Below are positions 36,992-49,029 of a stretch of 64,000 bases of DNA, piece by piece. Under the pieces are notes generated by a model. The model had not been told where the DNA came from, made no database searches, and saw only the letters and a program-made list of their open reading frames with translations. The stretch is taken from NCBI RefSeq assembly GCF_964355755.1, contig NC_092670.1:4737001-4801000 (forward strand). The letters run 5' to 3'. Position numbers and translations under genes: made by a program. The stretch is from Antedon mediterranea. Lineage: Eukaryota; Echinodermata; Crinoidea; Comatulida; Antedonidae. Every line of letters begins with the position of its first letter. Position 1 is the stretch's first letter.

Positions 36992-39474
36992 AAGTTCATT
37001 TTGTGTGTGGCTTACAAAATTAGTAAATCAGTACTCAAGGAATTTCCCACACGACCCTACTAACCACTACAAATCCTACTGCCCCTACTTCCATAAAAAA
37101 TGTTTACATTGTAATTTTCAAAATTAAGCTGTAAATTGAACATAACTAAAATTGTACACTGCTGAATTCAAACTTAAAATGTATAGAAATAAGTAACCAA
37201 AAGGAAGTTTGTCAGTTGTTAAAGTATTTTAATATTTTAAAACAAAACATGAGGTTACAAAATAAAACGTTTCCATTTGTACAAAATGTAATGTTTTAAT
37301 TCGTGTCATGTTTTGTGTGAATGTTATGGCATCTATGCTTTGTCAACGCTTGGTAGATATTCGCATTGTGAAGGAAGGAGGAGTAGGCCTACCCCCATTT
37401 TCCTTATCAAATCACGACGGCAAAACCAGAACTGTGGTCATGTTACGAGAGTTGTCAAAGGTCTATAGATTTATGATAACACTCCTAGAAAGTAGCAAGC
37501 CTCACGTTATGAATTACACTTATGAACTTGTATATTGATGTCACCAGATACAGGCACCACAATCATACATATATGAGATGCTGTATTATTGGATTTTCCT
37601 GATGATACTGGGCAAATATTGTGGTATGTGGAGATAAAAGACTGACAATCGGGTAACTGCTAAGGTTTATATTCTCAAAATGTTCTCATCCCCAATCCCT
37701 AAATTCAACTGGAATTTCCAGCGGCTAATTCTTCCTTATTGTATGACCATGGAGAAATAAGTTAGGAACTTATTTCTCCATGGTATGACTAATGCACACG
37801 AGCCATGTTTCTTTTGTGGCGTTTCATGCATGAGGGGTCCCGACGACCCAATCGAATCCGAGATCTCAAATTTCAATGGATACAGTCAGTGCATGTAGGC
37901 CTATTACGTATTTTCCACGATTTTATTAATAGTTATTCATTACATAATAAAACATCCACGTGTAAACGTTGTACTCAGTTAATACTCTCTGGTATCGAAC
38001 TTAAAGGTAAGAATACACTAACTTTTAATGTCTATCTTGGTTCTTATTGAATTCCATGGCAATCGTTCTTGCCATCATTTCTAAATGTCTTGTTTTAAAC
38101 TATCTTCATGTAGAATACATTTTAGTATTTACCCGTTTGCCACTTAATTATTTTTTGGCCTAAACTTTTTTGGGGTAATTATTATTAGGTAGTATAAGAA
38201 TAATGCGCCAATTAGAAGATTCATTGTGGAGTTATTTGAAGTGTAAAACTGGCTTAATTGCTGGAAGTTTGTTGAAAATAAACTTTTATGTTCAATGAAG
38301 TTTGAGTTTACAACCGCTCGGAAATATAACTATATCTCCGTGTAATTTACGTACTCTCTAAATCCATCTATTATTATTTATTATTATAAATAAATTCCAC
38401 AACCTCCTATTCGGCGTATAACACGTATGTTTCGGAGCCGTTAAAAATATCAATATTATAACAACTTTTTTGTTATTTTGAAATGGAAAATGCTTTAGCT
38501 TTACTAACAATTTCTTGAGTTTCACTTTAAATTCTAAAGGAGATACCCCCATGCTCTTACGGTTCTTGTTTATTCAGTATCACTCAAAGCTAGCATTCAA
38601 CATTTCTTGTTTTAAACTTCTGATGAAAAAAGATCTATCCTTTCTTACTTCCCATACCGGGTACAATTCTCACAGACAATCTCCGGAATGATGATTATTA
38701 TAAGTATTTACTGAAATAGATTGGACAATTATTGAAATTTATATCCCTTAGCCTAAGCCAACCCACACATTATCCATTTCAAATAATATCCGCTTCCACT
38801 CACTGATTTCATTTTGCATTCAGACAAAATTCCGTTATAAGAGTCACCATTTTTTTTTCAAGATATATGTTTTTAAACGTTTTTAGTTATTTTACCACCG
38901 TAGTAGTAAACATATCACCATTCATTCACTCTTTTTTCTGTTCGCTCTCTTCCTTCCTTTTTTTAAATTCAAAACCTGGACTTTCGCCATTTCTCACTCG
39001 ATTCTCGGTATATCGGTATCACGCCTTGATTCCGACTCGACCGGTTACAACCGGTAATGTAGAAAACGCCAGCTATTGTCGGTTGTAGCGGCAACTTTAC
39101 TGTAGGCCTTCACATTATACAAAGTGCATTTAGACATCAAATCACAGAGAGAGATTCATAAGTTAAAAATTCACATACAGATTAAAAAATGTTAAAGCAT
39201 TAAAAATTAAAATTCATACTTATCCAAAATAATTTAGAAAAATGTTATAATTCAATAAAATATATAATAACTTTATTAAAGTATAAATATTATGAAACAT
39301 TTAAAAAAAAAAGGAACCATAACTAAATGTTGCTTGAAAATTAAATTATTTAATTGCTTCTCTTGTCAATGTATAAGCGGGACCAATGCTTACTGTTGGA
39401 CGTCGTGTTGGAAAACAAATTCAACAAATTTACTAGGGTGGATTTTTAACAATAATGTTTTTGTTGTTTTGCAG
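36992..39474. other. Region upstream of the first Ig-like gene
   Basis: AT-rich with no convincing gene. A 76-codon ORF at 37308-37538 is not recognisable. The 5' non-coding exon of the gene at 39483 probably lies somewhere here, because that gene has a splice acceptor directly before its ATG. It contains a hairpin insertion at 37741-37789. Confidence 0.4.
37741..37789. repeat. Micro-hairpin with exact 7-bp direct-repeat flanks (copy 3 of 4)
   Basis: A 35-bp hairpin (37748-37782) has a perfect 16-bp stem, CATGGAGAAATAAGTT, and a 3-base loop (AGG). GTATGAC flanks it on both sides (37741-37747 and 37783-37789). Confidence 0.75.
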
Positions 39475-40088
39475 ACTATACAATGTTGCCGATAGGTGTA
39501 ATCTTAAGTATGCTATATATAGCAGTTGCGAACGGTATGCCACAGTATACTGCTGCCATCGGTTGTGAATTTAAACATAATTTTTCTTACAATGGAACAC
39601 TTGAGGAAATCATGTTGGACAAAAATAATTATAAACTAAATTGCTTATCAAAAGAAAACAATTGTTCTCTAACTCATCATGAAGGAATCATCGTTCTAAC
39701 GATTTATCCTGTGACAACCAAGACTGGAGGAGTTTACACATTACGGCGAAATACGTCTGTCGGCGCTGTAGAGGACATTGGTAAAAAGTTCACGATTAGT
39801 GTCAATAACAACATCGCAGGTTTGATTATGGAGCCTACAAGTCCACCACTAGGTATCCTGACTACCATACACAAAACTTTACCTGATACAACCATGGAAT
39901 CTTTACCTGATGCAACCATACCGGAATCGTTTCCTGGTACAACCTTGAAGGTGGAACCTAATTCATATCAAGGCAACTTTGATACTGTTAACAATATTGG
40001 CATAGGCCTAGCTGTAACTTCATGTACAATTTGGTGCTTAGTGCTTTGTATAGGCGTTGTTATTATTTGCAAGCTAAATAGATTATAG
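39475..40088 (+). CDS. Small Ig-like type I membrane protein 1 (novel family)
   Basis: Not recognised as a named gene. The CDS is 39483-40088, 201 residues. A 3' splice site (TTTTGCAG ending 39474) precedes the ATG by eight bases, so a 5' UTR intron is likely. Residues 1-19 look like a signal peptide; an Ig-like domain spans about 24-108; a Thr/Ser/Pro-rich stalk with repeated LPDTT/LPDAT follows (about 118-160); a membrane segment lies at 173-196; the cytoplasmic tail is about five residues. The family signature C54-x6-C61-SLTHHEG is present. Four N-glycosylation sequons lie in the ectodomain. The cysteine that closes the Ig disulphide in the two relatives (four residues after the Tyr of G-x-Y) is Arg89 here (codon CGA), leaving Cys28 without that partner. 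Role at the cell surface is inferred; no signalling motif is visible. Confidence 0.7.
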
Positions 40089-40400
40089 ATGCAACTTGTT
40101 GATCTGCATACATCATCGACACATCTTGTGTATTCGTTCTCCAATTAACATTTTTTTTTTATATTGCTACTTTATTTTTTATATATATTTTTTTTAATTA
40201 ATTCATTTCCAAAAACACACTTAGTGCTTTGTATAGGCGTTGTTATTATTTGCAAGCTAAATAGATTATAGATGCAACTTGTTGATCTGCATACATCATC
40301 GACAAATCTTGTGTATTCGTTCTCCAATTAACATTTTTTTTTATATTGCTACTTTATGTTTTATATATTTATTTTTTTTAAATTAATTCATTTCCAAAAA
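40041..40400. repeat. 183-bp tandem duplication of the 3' end of Ig-like gene 1
   Basis: GTGCTTTGTATAGGCGTTGT at 40041 recurs at 40224; the similarity covers the end of the membrane segment, the stop codon and the 3' UTR up to CATTTCCAAAAACACA. The two copies differ at very few positions, so the duplication is recent. The second copy lies downstream of the stop and is not part of the CDS. Confidence 0.85.
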
Positions 40401-41012
40401 CACAACGCGCCACCAGCTGTGGCAACAAGACAAAAAGCAAACAAAAAAAGGTTCTAAACAAGAAAACAAACAAAAAACAATCAAGCAACAATTTATATAA
40501 ATCATGAGTAGTTTTGGCAGACTATATACTGCTAAATGTTTCCACTTTAGGTTATAGGCATGCATATTATCATTTTCAATAATTCTTTTAACAATGACTT
40601 TAAATTTTTTTAAATACAGTGGGTCTTCTGAAATGTTACAGTTGAATATAAATCTTTTAGCTATCAAAATTAGCCTTGTATTTGATGCATCTAAAAAATG
40701 ACATTTTCCGATACCAAAACATATATTAACATTGTTTAAAATTAAATCGTAGTCAATGTTTATTTTTTTACAAAGGTTTTAAAGGACTTACAGAACAATT
40801 GAACTTTTACACAAAATTAAAAAATAAATGTGTCAAGGTTTGAATTTCTTTGTTGCAAAAGTGACATGTAGGTGAATCTATTTTGTGTATTTTATAGAGG
40901 AAACTTTTTGTTGCTATTCTTCTATGAAGAAATTTGAACTGGAAATCCTTTAGTTTACAATTTATAGTACAACTATGCATCTCATGAATACAGTTTCCCA
41001 TTCAAATTGTTT
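40401..41012 (-). mobile_element. LINE ORF2 C-terminal fragment
   Basis: Minus-strand coding remnant. 41001-40807 encodes FQFKFLHRRIATKSFLYKI and SPTCHFCNKEIQTLTHLFF, the zinc-knuckle-like C-x2-C..H segment that follows the reverse transcriptase in many LINEs (zf-RVT). Further downstream 40680-40510 encodes ILIAKRFIFNCNISEDPLYL, the usual C-terminal tail. There is no intact ORF across it. Heavily 5'-truncated; it directly follows the duplicated 3' end of Ig-like gene 1. Confidence 0.75.
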
Positions 41013-42987
41013 TACATTCAACAATGTAAGTTTTCTTCCCATTTTTGCATAACTATAGGTATACCAATTTTCATTTCCCTTCTATGGTTTGTTTATACTT
41101 CGATTTGAAGTTCGCAATTTTTTTAATTTACTGTTTTCACGAGTATTATCATATGTATTTTGCTGTTCTATGTTTCTATTTTTTTAGGAATAGATATTAA
41201 CTGATACAAGACCTTATTTTAGATCATCCTCTGGTTCTCTTACTGCACTTTTTGGCAAAACATTTTATGTCATTTTTATGACATGTGATATTTAGGGTCG
41301 AAAGTGTGATTGTAAACACCATAACAACAATTTGGACTCTTTCATAATGCAAAGAAGACAACGGTAAAAATGGATGTTTATTAATAGGGACCTATTGTTA
41401 TTTTTTTTACGATACGATTAATAAGGCTTTTCATTTCATTTATTTTGTCATATATAAGATAAAATTAATTACAGGAAAACAATATTAATAATAATATAAA
41501 AAAAGATTACTCTCGGCCTCCTCACAAAGGCCGACATGATCACCAAAAGCAAATACTTAACCGTATAGTGGCTCGCCGAGCCGTCATTAGGAGACAGAGA
41601 GGAAAAAGATAATAACATAAAAATCTTTGTTTAAATATGTAACTCTAGTATTAGACCTATAGATACAGCATAACAAATTAGTGTAATAAGTAAGAATTGT
41701 GTGAAAGCAAAGTTTAAAATCCAGTAATAAACACATATTAATTCATAATGCATATGAGTATACATGATGAAAAAACAACTACTGTATAACACGGTAGACA
41801 ATTAAGAGACTATAATAAATACTACTATAGGCCTACTCATTACATTTGTGGTGATGTGTTTTTACAATTAGTTGTTTTCACATTTGTCGGTGATGCGTTT
41901 TCACATTTGTCGATGATGCGTTTTCACATTTGGTCGTGATGTATTTTCACATTTGGGCGTGATATATTTTCACATTTGCGGTTTTTTTTGTGTTGGTTCT
42001 CAGATCTCTCATAGGCCTACAAGTTTTAGATCAATTAATCATTCTTGCCCACAATTTCGTCACGTGAAAACCCATTAACACTTACGTGTAATGTGCAATG
42101 TGTCTATTCCCATTTGTCATTAGAACTGACATTTCAGTAGAGGAGAATATCATTTTTTCGACGGGAACGAATTAATGTTTCGACTGAAAAACAAATATTT
42201 TGAGGGAACGAACTAATATTTCGAGGAAATGAAACCTTATTCATCCACAAGTTGAAATGTCGACGTTCTGAACGTCTGACATAAAATGTTAAAACAAAAA
42301 CATAATTCTATTTCGTTCTCTGAAATAATGAATTTATTTTATTTTATTCATCTTTACGGGCTGAGCAAAAAACAAGAATGTTTCCTATTAATTAGGCTTA
42401 CGACGTACTACAGTATGCTGATGGAAATAGGCATAGGCCTATTACTATTACTCTCTGTACACAATAATTAGTAAATGTATTTTTGGATTTGGAAATTCCT
42501 ACGGTAGTGAAAAAAACTGTTTTGTAATCGATATTTTTGGAGTGGGTGTATTACCATGCGAATGCGATCATGTATTGCAGTACTATTATCATCCGTCGTC
42601 GGGAATATGGTGTATGATACCGCTCCTAGTAAAGTTATAATAAACAGCTCTTATTTTCAACCTCAACTACGTTTGACTAAATAATGTAAGTACAATCATG
42701 GATTCTCAGTCACAATCTATAGTATCAAAGTAGGCCTACATGATAAGCAACAATGCAACACACCCCTATGCTTTTGTATTGTTCATTGCTTTGGGTATGG
42801 AGGTAGAATTCCTTGAATATACTATACAATGCTTCGTATGTAAATTTAGTGATATCCGGTAATTATATTATTGTAAAGCACAATGTCCATACATGCTCTT
42901 TAAACACGTTTGCATTGTTGTGAAAGATTCATTATATAAACGTCATTAACAGCAATGTTTATTATAAATTCTTCAATTCATAGATAG
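41013..42987. other. Non-coding, with a small minisatellite at 41843-41981
   Basis: No gene recognised. A 61-codon ORF at 42286-42471 is not protein-like. A 23-bp tandem repeat is listed separately. Confidence 0.45.
41843..41981. repeat. 23-bp minisatellite (TTTTCACATTTGTCGGTGATGCG)
   Basis: About six copies, the last four in exact 23-bp register from 41875. The unit core is TTTTCACATTTG followed by a variable CGTGATG part. Confidence 0.85.
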
Positions 42988-45653
42988 TAGTCCAGTCAAA
43001 AATCACCCTCACCATGGTATAAGAACGTACCCTAATAAAATTTCATCCGTAGGTTCTACGTATATAGGTAATAACATTTCTTGATGTTGCGTCTTGCAAA
43101 ACTTGGGATTTTACGAGAAAATTAGACTTTTATACCCAATTTATAACCGCCTCATGTATTATTGTGTACAGCGAATGCGACGAAGCGTGACTGAAATTAC
43201 GAGACGCCGTTAGCGCCCGTTGAAAAATGCATTAACAAAGCTAAAAACCTACAAAACTAATAGTTTATACAATGATTTAAATATAGTTTACAATAAATTG
43301 TATAATAAAATACATAACATATAGAGAAAACTCAAATATAAACTAAAATATTTACAGATATGTGTTTAAAAATGTACAAATCAAAATGGCCTTCCATAAA
43401 ATAAAGTGCGCCCTCACGAGTCATACTTTTATCGGACTTGTATGGAATGGTTTTACAAGGCATTAATATACGAAACCCGATGCGATTTGTTAGTTATTGC
43501 CTCTGCAAGAGGCAGAATATTATATTTTCACAAATATATTTCTATTTTTTATCATGGAAAAAAGGATTGTATATATTTAAACACATTACAACCTCCAGTC
43601 TACCATCATGATGGATTAAGTGAATTGCGCCGTATTGTATATCTGCTAAAGCGTAATGATCTCCTAGTTAGGGCCTATCTACCTAGTTTTATTCTGGACA
43701 TTCTTTTTTTCACAGCATTACTTGCGTGGATATCACAATGCATTGTATATTCGCGATTATAGTCAATGTTAATTTGAGTGAGAATCATTTTTATATGACA
43801 GTCCATTTCGCGTATACGATTTAAATGAATAAAGTCGTCTGAAATATTTTCTTATTGGTTATCCGCAACAAAGTTAATCCTTGTGATTGTTAGTTTTGTT
43901 TAAGTTTCTTTGAATTGATTCATCCATATCGTATGATGTGTGAGACAATTTCGTCTTTTAGAAAATGTAATCCTGCCACCGAATATTCTTTATGTTTGAG
44001 ACGTCTGACGGATAACTTTGTTATTCTTTTATGTTTAATAACTAATCTTCATCTTCACTTTTTGGGACAATAGCCTACATCTTTTAAGTTTAAAACGTCA
44101 TTTATAAGCAATTGAATAAGCCAACAAATTAAACTACAGTGTTCTTCCAAGCTTTATAAATATTATTCAAATTCATTAAAATGCGTCGGACTCGGCGGAA
44201 AACAATATTTGAAATAAATGCATATAAAAAGTTTTTTGTGGACTTTACTTTCTCGTCCCAAGTTAGAACTTTCAGGTCAGGCCGTGGAGGTGAACCAATC
44301 GTTTATGACATGCTTTTGTGTATAAAATGTCCAATAATAATTATCATTGTAGGACTACTCTCCACCAAAAAAACTTTATAATGTATTTATTACGTCACGT
44401 CTTAAAAAAAGGAGAATTGGGTAATACAGTATGTTGTCGTTTCTCGCGAATCTTACATCACACTCCCACATCTCACTCTCTTTTATTTAGTGAAATGTGA
44501 ATGGTGGAAAAACGGGAAAATACGTTAACTTTAGAATACTTTGAATTCTGGAAGACGACTTCGAACTTAAAGAATCGTCATGAATGACGTTTATTGGCTC
44601 AAACTTCACACATCGGTACGATGTGGAGGCCAGACGGATTCAGAGAGGATCAAACCGGCAACTCCTCCTCATTGGCAGTGGGGGAAGTGGTTGGTGGTGG
44701 CGGGTGAAAAGGGAAAATGAAAAATGTTGATTTAGACGAATCCCGACCAGCCCCTTTGATACGCTCTAAATAATTGTAGGAAAGTGAAAGGCCTACTTGA
44801 GGTAGTATCTTCGTATAGGCCTACGCGTAATTGATTATCCTTAAATGATTGGTTCTTACTCTAATTAAGATTATAATCGCGAATGGCAGTTCAAAATATG
44901 CAATGCATTGTGATATCCACGCAAGGAATGCTGTGGAAACAAAAATGTCCAAAATAAAACCAGCAGAACTAGTAAATCATTACGCTCCAGCAGATATACA
45001 AATATACACTTTATCCATCATGATGGTATACTGGAGGTTGTAATGTGTTTAAATATATACAATCCTTTTTTCCATGATAAAAAATATAAATAAATTTGTG
45101 AAAATAAAATATTCTGCCTCTTGCGTAAAAAAAAGGCAATTACTAATAAACCGCATCGGGTTTCGTACATTTATGCCTTGTATAACCATTCATTATACAA
45201 GTCCGATAAAAGTATGACTCATGAGGGCGCACTTTATTTTATGGAAGGCCATTTTGATTTGTACATTTTTAAACACATATCTGTAAATATTTTAGTTTAT
45301 ATTTGAGTTTTCTCTATATGTTATGTATTTTATTATACAATTTATTGTAAACTATATTTAAATCATTGTATAAACTATTAGTTTTGTAGGTTTTTAGCTT
45401 TGTTAATGCATTTTTCAACGGGCGCTAACGGCGTCTCGTAATTTCAGTCACGCTTCGTCGCATTCGCTGTACACAATAATACGACATGAGGTGGTTATAA
45501 ATTAGGTATAAAAGTCTAATTTTCTCGTAAAATCCCAAGTTTTGCAAGACGCAACATCAAGAAATGTTATTACCTATATACATAGAACCTACGGGTGAAA
45601 TTTTATTAGGGTACGTTCTTATACCATGGTGAGGGTGATTTTTGACTGGACTA
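42988..45653. mobile_element. Large inverted repeat with 0.8-kb arms
   Basis: Left arm about 42988-43790, right arm about 44845-45653, spacer about 1.05 kb. The outer ends match exactly (TAGTCCAGTCAAAAATCACC at the left; GGTGATTTTTGACTGGACTA at the right). Inner parts also match: CACAGCATTACTTGCGTGG against CCACGCAAGGAATGCTGTG, and ACAACCTCCAGT near 43587 against ACTGGAGGTTGT near 45029. Similarity is very high in the outer 600 bp and falls inward. ORFs in the arms are not recognised as proteins. It is either a foldback element or an inverted duplication; no target duplication is evident. Confidence 0.75.
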
Positions 45654-46526
45654 TAGGCCTAAACATTTTATTTTGTATGTTAGTGTGTTGATTAGAGGAT
45701 GTTGTTATAGCAATAAGGCTCAACTCCACCTCTCAGTGGGCTAGAATAGAATATGAACCTGTGGGCCTATGCGCGTGGAGCAATGTACCCCCGAATGTAC
45801 CACAAACGATCTCAAGCTATAATAGGCCTACACATGCCGAGAATCTCGGAGATCATTGATCATGATTTTTTATTTTGGGATTTAATCTTATGGCAAAACA
45901 CAATGGCTATAAAAAAAACTTTACCTTACAATTTGTAGATTTATAACATTTTTAAATATTTTAAATTATAAAGCAGTAATTGATCTTGTCACCCACTACA
46001 TTGTCCACCCAACCAATTAATACCCCGTCCCTCTTACTACCTCTTGGGTATGTAGACCTACACAATGTTACGAAGTTTCTTAAATTAAGAGATAAAATGA
46101 TCAAAATTGCTTGTCATACCACCGGCCGATTTTATAGATGACTCATATTAATTCGCGCATCATCGAACAAGGATTACGAAATTTATTATTTATAGGCATA
46201 AAAAAACCCGCCGTAAATTCCAACTTACTATTTATTGTTACCCCATGCATTTTCTTTATAGTACATTTCTTCACGTAGGCCTACGGTACGTTATATTGGC
46301 CACAGTTCTAACATTGAGTTATTGATAAGTAATATTGAGGTAAGTATGTATTTGTTTCCTTATGCTAATATAGCTATGTAAGAGGTTTTTCAGTAAAACA
46401 GGTAGCACAAGTGCCTCATGTCTTGAAGTGTCTGCTGCACCTTCCCGTTTGGTTTGTATACAAGTGTAGGCCTACTCCTTCCTATAAACTTGTTCGTGTC
46501 GAACGTCGTAGGCCCACTCATACGCG
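45654..46526. other. Non-coding stretch between inverted repeats
   Basis: AT-rich with no gene or repeat recognised. A few AGGCCTAC words. Confidence 0.45.
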
Positions 46527-48112
46527 TTAAGCCTGTTTTCCTGTCGACGTTATTCGACGCTATCGTTAACAAAAATCGGCGATCTTCTACGTAAACATTA
46601 ACATTTTAACGATTTACAGGAAAAGGTACTTTTTTAACTAACGACGACGATACAAAATGTCGGCGATTTACAGGAAAAGGTGTAATAATCGACGGTAACC
46701 GACGCTACAAGTCGCGATCGTTGACAATCGCAAGAGTTGAATCCAGTTCAACTCTAGCGATATCGCAACGCTAAAACGTAAGAACTGACCAATCATCATG
46801 GCGATACAGCAAATTGATGGCAAATTCTGCTTACTACATTTATTTTTGTTGCATCGCGGCGCGGTCAAAGCTATGCCTAGCCTTACCAAAGTTACTATAA
46901 AATGATGTTCCGGAAAGTAAGTGCGGGAATATTAGGTAGGTCAAGTCTTCAGCGTAGTCCAAAATTCTATTTGGACTAGGATAGGCCTACTGAGAACGAA
47001 GAACCATCAGTATAGAGATATTAGTATGCCTTAAGCCTGTTTTCCTGTCGACGTTAGTCGACGCTATCATCGTTAATCGTTAAAAGTTCAACGACGAACG
47101 TTTGAAAACGTCGACAGGAAAACAGGCTTAAACGATCGTCTTTATGCCTGTTTTCCTGTCGACGTTAGTAGACGCTATCGTCGTTGATCGTTAAAAGTTC
47201 AACGACGATCGTTTGAAACAATCAAGTTGAAATGATAACGATAGCGATTACCTTTTCCTGTAAATCGTTAACATGGTGTAATAATCGACGGTGATCGACG
47301 CTACAAGTCGCGATCGTTGACAATCGCAAGAGTTGAATCCAGATCAACTCTAGCGATATCGCAACGCTAAAACGTAAGAACTGACCAATCATCATGGCGA
47401 TACAGCACATGACGTCACATAATTGATGGCAACTTCTGCTGACTACATTTATTTTTGTTGCATCGCGGCGAGGTCAAAGCTAGGCCTAGCCTTAATACCA
47501 AAGTTACTATAAAATGATGTTCCGGAAAGTAGGCGCGGGGATATTAGGTAGGTCAAAGTCTTCAGCCTAGTCCAAAATGCTATTTGGACTAGGATAGGCC
47601 TACTGAAAACGAAGAACCATCAGTATAGAGATATTAGTATGCCTAGGCCCACGTGTCCTACACTGTGAGCCTACTGCTAGAGGCAGGGGAGTCCTCTATT
47701 CATTTTTGCGCGTTACGACGACGTCGAGAAAGAAGACCGGAGTTAGGCCTAGCTTTGACCGCGCCGCGATGCAACAAAAATAAAATGTAATCAGGAGAAT
47801 TTGCCCTCAATTATGTGACGTCATGTACTGTATCGCCATGATGATTGGTCAGTTCTTACGTTTTAGCGTTGCGATATCGCTAGAGTTGAACTGGATTCAA
47901 CTCTTGCGATTGTCAACGATCGCGACTTGCAGCGTCGATTACCGTCGATTATTACACCTTTTCCTGTAAATCGCCGACATTTTGTAGTGTCGTCGTTAGT
48001 TAAAAAAGTCCCTTTTCCTGTAAATCGTTAAAATGTCTATGTTTACGTTGAAGATCGCCGATTTTTGTTAACGATAGCGTCGAATAACGTCGACAGGAAA
48101 ACAGGCTTAACT
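46527..48112. mobile_element. TTAA-flanked inverted-repeat element with nested copies
   Basis: The outer ends are TTAA-GCCTGTTTTCCTGTCGAC at 46527 and GTCGACAGGAAAACAGGC-TTAA ending 48112. The first about 360 bp (46527-46885) are the reverse complement of 47750-48112. Between them, much of the left arm is repeated directly (46740-47030 against 47300-47645), and complete mini-copies sit inside (47031-47131 and from 47145). TTAA at both ends and TTAA-flanked mini-copies point to a piggyBac-like or Kolobok-like MITE family; no transposase is present. The element ends about 280 bp before the coding exon of Ig-like gene 2. Confidence 0.75.
47031..47131. mobile_element. 101-bp TTAA-bounded mini-element
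   Basis: TTAA at 47031-47034 and 47128-47131 bracket a nearly palindromic core with ends GCCTGTTTTCCTGTCGACGT and CGTCGACAGGAAAACAGGC. It is nested in the larger 46527-48112 element and is probably the minimal mobile unit of the family. Confidence 0.7.
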
Positions 48113-48367
48113 TGTTCAACGTAGAATCTGTCCCGCTCCCGATTTTTCTTTTCGTACATTATTCTTACGTCACACCTTATGAATAATGAATATTCATGTT
48201 TATTTTGTGACGTTTCATGAAGGGTCTCCAACGAACTTATGTACGAAAAAAATATCGCGTCCCGCTCAGCCGCCCGTCCGCTCCGAATGGTCATAAGCAA
48301 TAACATAGACTCGATGTTTGTTTTCTGCTTATCGTTAACCGTTTCCTCCCGTCTGTATTGGCCTTAA
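48113..48367. mobile_element. Diverged MITE related to 49984-50172
   Basis: AACTTGTTCAACGTAGAATCTGT, CCGCCCGTCCGCTCCGAATG, GTCATAAGCAATAACATAG and CGTCTGTATTGGCCTTAA follow the same order as in the cleaner MITE at 49984-50172. It ends right before the polypyrimidine tract and splice acceptor of Ig-like gene 2. Confidence 0.55.
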
Positions 48368-48388
48368 CAGTACCTCATTTTTTTGTAG

Positions 48389-49029
48389 TTATGATGATAA
48401 TGATAGGAGCATTGATGTTTAGCTTTTTGTGCGTCACATCTGCAAGCAGCCCAATATCACAACACAATGCTACACTCGGATGTCCAATGAAACTGAATGT
48501 TTCCTACACTGGAATACTACAGCAGGGAGAAATGTTTATGGTTGATCAAAACAAAGTGAAAATATATTGCTCTGAAGAAGAACGCATTTGCAATCTAACC
48601 AAACATGAAGGAAAGATTTATATAACGTTTTTTACTGTGACGAACGACACCGAAGGAACGTACAACCTGATTTGTAGGGATACTACCGGGGTTGTGAATG
48701 AACAGTCATTCAAGATTGTTGTTAATAACATTAACAACGGCACATGTACGAATAGTAACGAGCAGAAGCTTTCACAAATACGCCACTTACTAGGCACAAC
48801 CACACAGCAATCTCTTTTGAGTACAACCATGAATGATTTTACCCCTAGTTTAGATCATCTAGTCAACTCGCAAACAGCAAACAATGTTGGTAAAATAGTT
48901 GTTACTGTGTGTGTAGGCCTAATTGTAATTATGTTATTCCTATTAATATTATTTTTAAAACGGGTTATTTACAAAAAGAAAACTGACTCATCTGATGATA
49001 AATACCGTTCATCATCGGTAAATGTCTAA
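48389..49029 (+). CDS. Small Ig-like type I membrane protein 2 (novel family)
   Basis: CDS 48391-49029, 212 residues; the family is not one I recognise. I start at ATG 48391 because a strong acceptor (CCTCATTTTTTTGTAG, ending 48388) lies two bases upstream, as in the two relatives; an upstream in-frame TTG is not used. Residues 1-19: signal peptide. Ig-like domain about 24-113 with Cys31 and Cys95 (TEGTYNLIC, the D-x-G-x-Y-x-C-like motif) as the likely disulphide, plus the family pair Cys60-x6-Cys67 followed by NLTKHEG. Five N-glycosylation sequons occur. A short Ser/Thr-rich stalk (about 118-165), membrane segment 168-189, then a basic tail of about 22 residues (RVIYKKK..SSSVNV). No ITAM or ITIM is evident. 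Surface receptor or ligand role is inferred from architecture only. Confidence 0.75.

Noticed and set aside
37308-37538. 76-codon ORF upstream of Ig-like gene 1
   Set aside because: No recognisable domain, start codon is not compelling and there is no supporting context.
43406-43762. 118-codon ORF in the left arm of the 43-45.7 kb inverted repeat
   Set aside because: Starts at GTG, its frame is not conserved in the other arm and no family features are present.
48358-48390. Upstream extension of Ig-like gene 2 by 11 residues
   Set aside because: The extension begins at TTG and runs through a strong polypyrimidine-AG acceptor; the relatives start just after an equivalent acceptor.
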